From Acanthamoeba sp. SK_2022b (Eukaryota > Discosea > Longamoebia > Acanthamoebidae), in assembly GCA_027943245.1 (NCBI GenBank), contig JANDJZ010000511.1, positions 1-34,400 of the forward strand: DNA of 34,400 nt, written 5' to 3'. The notes beneath the pieces were generated by a model, which saw nothing but the letters and a program-made list of their open reading frames with translations, made no database searches and had not been told where the DNA came from. The position numbers and the translations under genes were made by a program. Below, in pieces: positions 30,507 through 34,400 of the stretch (position 1 is its first letter; every line of letters begins with the position of its first letter).

Positions 30507-32988
30507 TCATTGGTGTCTTGGTGAGACGGCTGGGGCAGAGAAAAAGCTTGATCGAAGGGCGGTGAAGCAGTGGGTGCCGGGCACCACGCCCAGCTGGGCC
30601 ATCTCGGCAAAGTAGCGCTTAGCATCGTCAGGCCGACCTGCACTGCCCAGCGCGGCGATGATGGCGCTGAAGCACTCGACGTTGGGCATCACACCCAGCT
30701 GGGCCATCTGGGCAAAGTAGCGCTCGGCATCGTCAGGCCGACCTGCACTGCCCAGCGCGGCGATGAGGGCGCTGAAGCAGTGGGTGTTGGGCACCACGCC
30801 CAGCTGGGCCATCTGGGCAAAGTAGCGCTCGGCATCGTCGGCCCTGCCTGCCTGCCCAGCGCGGAGATGAGGGGCGCTGAAGCAGTGGGCATGGGCACCA
30901 CGCCCAGCTGGGCCATCTGGCAAAGTAGCGTTCGGCATCGTCAGCCTTGCCTGCACTGCCCAGCGCGGAGATGATGGCGCTGAAACACTCGACGTTGGGC
31001 ACCACGCCCAGCTGGGCCATCTGGGCAAAGTGGCGCTCGGCATCGTCGACACGCCTGGCGGTGCCCAGTGCAGCGATGCGGTGAAGCAGTGGTGTGGGCA
31101 CCACACCCAGCTGGGCCATCTCGGCAAAGTAGCGCTTAGCATCCTCAGGCCGCCCTGCACTGCCCAGCGCGGCGATGATGGCGCTGAAGCAGGAGGCGCT
31201 GGGCACCATGCCCAGCTGGGCCATCTGGGCGAAGTAGCGCTCGGCATCGTCGACACGCCTGGCGGTGCCCAGCGCAGAGATGAGGGCGCTGAAGCAGTGG
31301 GTGTCGGGCACCACGCCCAGCTGTCCCATCTGGGCAAAGTAGCGCTCGGCATCGTCAGGCCGCCCTGCACTGCCCAGCGCGGCGATGATGGCGCAGAAGC
31401 AGTAGGCGCTGGGCACCATGCCCAGCTGGGCCATCTGGGCGAAGTAGCGCTCGGCATCGTCGACACGCCTGGCGGTGCCCAGCGCAGCGATGAGGGCGCT
31501 GAAGCAGTGGGTGTTGGGCACCACGCCCAGCTGGGCCATCTGGGCAAAGTAGCGCTCGGCATCGTCAGGCCGACCTGCACTGCCCAGTGCAGAGATGATG
31601 GAGGTGAAGCAGTGGGCGTTGGGCACCACGCCCAGCTGGGCCATCTGGGCGAAGTAGCGCTCGGCATCGTCGACACGCCTGGCGGTGCCCAGTGCAGCGA
31701 TGAGGGCGCTGAAGCAGTGGGTGCCGGGCTCCACGCCCAGCTGGGCCATCTCGGCAAAGTAGCGCTTAGCATCGTCAGGCCGCCCTGCACTGCCCAGCGC
31801 GGCGATGATGGCGCTGAAGCAGTGGGCGCTGGGCACCACGCCCAGCTGGGCCATCTGGGCAAAGTAGCGCTCGGCATCGTCGACACGCCTGGCGGTGCCC
31901 AGCGCAGCGATGAGGGCGCTGAAGCAGTAGGTGTTGGGCACCACGCCCAGCTGGGCCATCTGGGCAAAGTAGCGCTCGGCATCGTCAGGCCGACCTGCAC
32001 TGCCCAGTGCAGAGATGATGGAGGTGAAGCAGTAGGCGTTGGGCACCATGCCCAGCTGGGCCATCTGGGCAAAGTAGCGCTCGGCATCGTCGATCCGACC
32101 TGTGGAACCCAGCGCAGCTATAACGGCGCTGAAGCTGTAGACATCGGGCGTGAGTCCTCTGCGCTCGATCTCAGCGAAGTAGTGGAGCGCTTTGTCCGGT
32201 TGGCGAGCCTTGCCCAGCACTGCGATCAGGGCACTAAACACGCCTGGTGCGTTGGGTGTCTGTGAGCCACCGCCACCGCCACCACCAGGACGTCAAGGTT
32301 GAGCTGGTGCTCAGAGCAGATGAAGGGATGCAGGAGGCGAAATCTTACGTGGCCAGCAAGCATCAGCTCGACCAGCTCAACGGCCGTCTCCCATTGGCGC
32401 GTGCGACCCAACAGAGGCATCACGGCGCTCACGGCCCACGGGTGAAGTTGGTGTGTGCGCTTGAGCGTGGCCACCAGCGAGTCCACCTCGGCAATCGAGC
32501 CTGGTGAGCGTGGGCGTGCGCGTGCGCGTGCACGGTCATCTGGTGTGCCTAGAGCACGGCATGGGAGCAAACAAGCGCAGGAGGGGGGGCTGGGAAGCGG
32601 AACCGGACTGCTTGATGCGCTGGGCCATCTGCTGCACCTGGCGCACTGAAGGCTTTTCCTCGGCGCTTTTCGCTGCTGCCGTCGTGGTGGCGGCGTCTGG
32701 CCGGTTGTTTGCTTGCCGAGTGGGAGAGGACCTGTTTCGGTGTTTCGGTTGCGCTGCTGGTGGTGCCGATGGCGGGGGTCTAGCCGCGCGGTTGGCAGGC
32801 GGCGCGTGGGGAGCGGTCGTGGTCGCTGTGGCAAATGGGGCGCTGAAGGGCTGGCGCACCCCAGTGTTGTTGGCCCGGTGGGAGCCGGTACCAATGAAAG
32901 GATTATTTTGACATCGTGAGCGAAGAAGAAACGTATGCTGCAGCATCCCTATCTGCCGCAGCGATGCGGGCAGCACTATCCGCCTCAT
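30507..32988 (-). CDS. Pentatricopeptide-repeat (PPR) protein, probably mitochondrial
   Basis: Exons 32988-32604, 32500-32349 and 32259 onward join in phase. The N-terminus (MRRIVLPASLRQIGMLQHTF) is Arg-rich, lacks acidic residues and looks like a mitochondrial presequence. A Pro/Ala-rich linker follows, then about 16 PPR motifs of 35 residues, e.g. CFSALIAALGTARRVDDAER then YFAQMAQLGVVPN. PPR proteins bind organellar RNA, one base per repeat, for processing, editing or translation. Repeats alternate between SAGRPDD and TARRVDD types, giving a 210-bp higher-order unit. A cluster of single-base indels at about 30840-30920 breaks the frame: as written, translation from exon 3 stops at 30733, while the last PPRs to 30507 are in another frame. 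A start at 33066 is also open but would give a less typical presequence. Confidence 0.75.
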
Positions 32989-33287
32989 GTTTGTCCTCTT
33001 GGAGTGCTCCAACGAACAAAACTTTACGATGAGATAGACGAAGAAAATCTCAAGGAAATTGTGCATGCGTGCGTGTGCGTGCGTGTGTGTGCGTGCATGT
33101 GTGCGTGCATGCGTGGACAGGTGGTGGTCAGGTGGTGGTTAGGTGGTGGTTAGGTGGAGTGGTGCGTTGTGGTGGTGGTGTGGTAAGGTGTGGTGTTGTG
33201 GCGTAGTGTTGTGGTGTGCGGTACGTGGAAGAGGGCTAAGGCGGGACACACGTGAGTGTGACTCGGGCGCTGCCTGAACGCTCACAA
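32989..33287. other. Upstream region of the PPR gene with GC/GT simple repeats
   Basis: Contains a (gcgtgt)n-like stretch at 33064-33112 and GGTGGT-rich sequence at 33118-33200. It presumably holds the PPR 5' region. No promoter motif can be identified. Confidence 0.4.
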
Positions 33288-33347
33288 GGGCGGAGAGAAG
33301 AATGAAGAGCAGCTGCTCCACAACAAAGCACTGGAGGACAGGAGAAG
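33288..33347 (-). other. Tentative minus-strand exon (hydrophobic)
   Basis: Between an acceptor-like tcctccag and a donor GTGAGC the minus strand reads CFVVEQLLFILLSAL, a hydrophobic segment. It may belong with the exon-like block at 33560-33696. Family unknown. Confidence 0.25.
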
Positions 33348-33559
33348 GGTCAGCCAGCGGAGAGGGAGAGCAATAAATGGCACGCGTCGAGTGACGCTAT
33401 CGTGTCTGTGGCCTCGGGCAGGGTTGTCTGTACCCTGGACGCATGTTGGGCCATGGCGTGCTGCTGCGGTCGTGTAGGAGCTGTTTGCGTAGTGGTGGTT
33501 TGTGTGACTGCGGCAGCACATGGCTATCTGGCGGAGGCTGGTGTTGGTGGTGGTATCCA

Positions 33560-33696
33560 GGCAGTGCTCGCACGAAACACGTCAGCATCTTCGTTCGTGT
33601 GACGCCATTGGCTTATCCCCACGTGAGCAGGAAACGATGTAGGCCCGCCCGGGCGAAGTTGGTGGGCATCAGGGCCAAAATACAGTCTCTGCTGTG
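33560..33696 (-). other. Tentative minus-strand exon
   Basis: After an acceptor-like cacagcag the frame reads RLYFGPDAHQLRPGGPTSFP followed by AHVGISQWRHTNEDADVF, then a possible donor GTGCGA. The composition is protein-like, but I do not recognise the family. Confidence 0.3.
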
Positions 33697-33699
33697 ATC

Positions 33700-34320
33700 G
33701 GCATGTTGTGGTAATATAGTGGTGTTGTAATGGTGTTGTGCGGTTGTATCGTGGGATGATGTTGTGCTGTTGTGGTGTTGTTGTGATCTCTGTGTGGTGA
33801 TGTGGTGTTCTGGTATTGATGTGATGATGTAATCTCATTGTGGTGTTGTGGGTCGTGTGGTTTGGTGGTGTTGTGGTGGTGATGTTGTGGTGATGTTGTG
33901 GTGATGTTGTGGTGATGTTGTGGCGATGTTGTGGTGGTGTTGTGGTGGTGTTGTGGTGATGGTATTGTGGTGATGCTGTGGTGATGTTGTTGTTGTCTTG
34001 CTGTGGTGCTGTGGTGATGGTGTGTTGTACTGCTGTTGTGTGATGTGGTGGGATGTTATGGTGATGTTGTGGTGGTGTTGTGGTAATGTTCTGGTGATGG
34101 TGTGGTGTTGTGGTGATGTTGTGGTGGTGGTATGGTGGTAGTGTGGTGGTTGTGTGGTTGTGATTTTGGTGTGGTGGTGGTGTGGTGATGTGGTGTTTGT
34201 GTGATGATGGTGTGATGTTGTGGTGATTTGATAATGTTATGGTGTTGTGGAGATGTGGTGTTGCAGCAATGTTGTTGTGATGTTGTTGGTGTTGTGGTGT
34301 TGAGTTATTGTTGTGGCTTG
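33700..34320. repeat. G/T-skewed low-complexity minisatellite
   Basis: The plus strand is almost entirely G and T with scattered A, built from imperfect units such as gtggtgatgttg (12 bp, clearest at 33870-33960). No gene is seen. The last 80 nt return to normal complexity. Confidence 0.85.
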
Positions 34321-34400
34321 GCTCATGCCTTCAGCAGGGAGGTGTGCTCACCCCATTCCTGGAAGAGGGAAGCTAGGCTCAAGAGGTCGAAGGTGGTCGA

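Noticed and set aside
31030..32265. Plus-strand 411-codon open frame with repeated GHHAQLGHLGKVALGIV-type units
   Set aside because: It is the antisense shadow of the PPR array. The minus strand has the canonical 35-residue PPR pattern and a spliced mitochondrial N-terminus.

Overview
The window reads as nuclear DNA of a high-GC, intron-rich protist. An actin fragment at 28826-29575 has amoebozoan-type residues, introns are short (about 50-160 nt), GT-AG, and often filled with CA/TG tracts, and coding third positions are GC-rich. An Acanthamoeba-like amoebozoan is the best guess (inference; no marker gene such as rRNA is present).

Layout. 1-232: last exon of a nucleotide-sugar transporter (+). 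556-4715: a 16-exon ASCH-domain plus leucine-rich-repeat gene (-), resolved exon by exon with consistent splice phases. 4775-4847: tRNA-Lys(CUU) (-). 5087-8387: a 14-exon F-box/translational-GTPase gene (-), broken by a 4-nt deletion. 8451-20810: a lower-GC island of mobile elements, in which a copia LTR retrotransposon (+, 11754-16856, TSD TGTAG) sits inside a decayed LINE (-). 20874-24125: an intact second copy of the F-box/GTPase gene in the opposite orientation (571 aa), so the two copies are about 3.3-kb inverted arms around the island. 24557-24690: a compact interleaved inverted repeat. 24840-29575: mobile or processed debris (tyrosine-recombinase-like ORF, 24-bp minisatellite, internally deleted hAT element, 5'-truncated actin pseudogene). 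30507-32988: a probably mitochondrial pentatricopeptide-repeat gene (-) with a strongly homogenised 105-bp repeat array. 33100-34400: mostly G/T-skewed low-complexity DNA with tentative exons.

The standout is the F-box fused to an eEF1A/HBS1-class GTPase. It joins a ubiquitin-ligase substrate-receptor module to a ribosome-acting GTPase fold in one predicted polypeptide, and its sister copy is in inverted orientation. The ASCH-LRR fusion next to a tRNA gene is a second unusual architecture. The copia element carries seven in-frame stops, all TGA and all explainable as CGA-to-TGA, and its LTR substitutions are all at CpG, which suggests methylation-linked decay of transposons here.

The genes do not form an evident pathway, although several touch RNA or translation (tRNA-Lys, ASCH, translational GTPase, PPR). 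All functional statements are by motif recognition; no database search was run.
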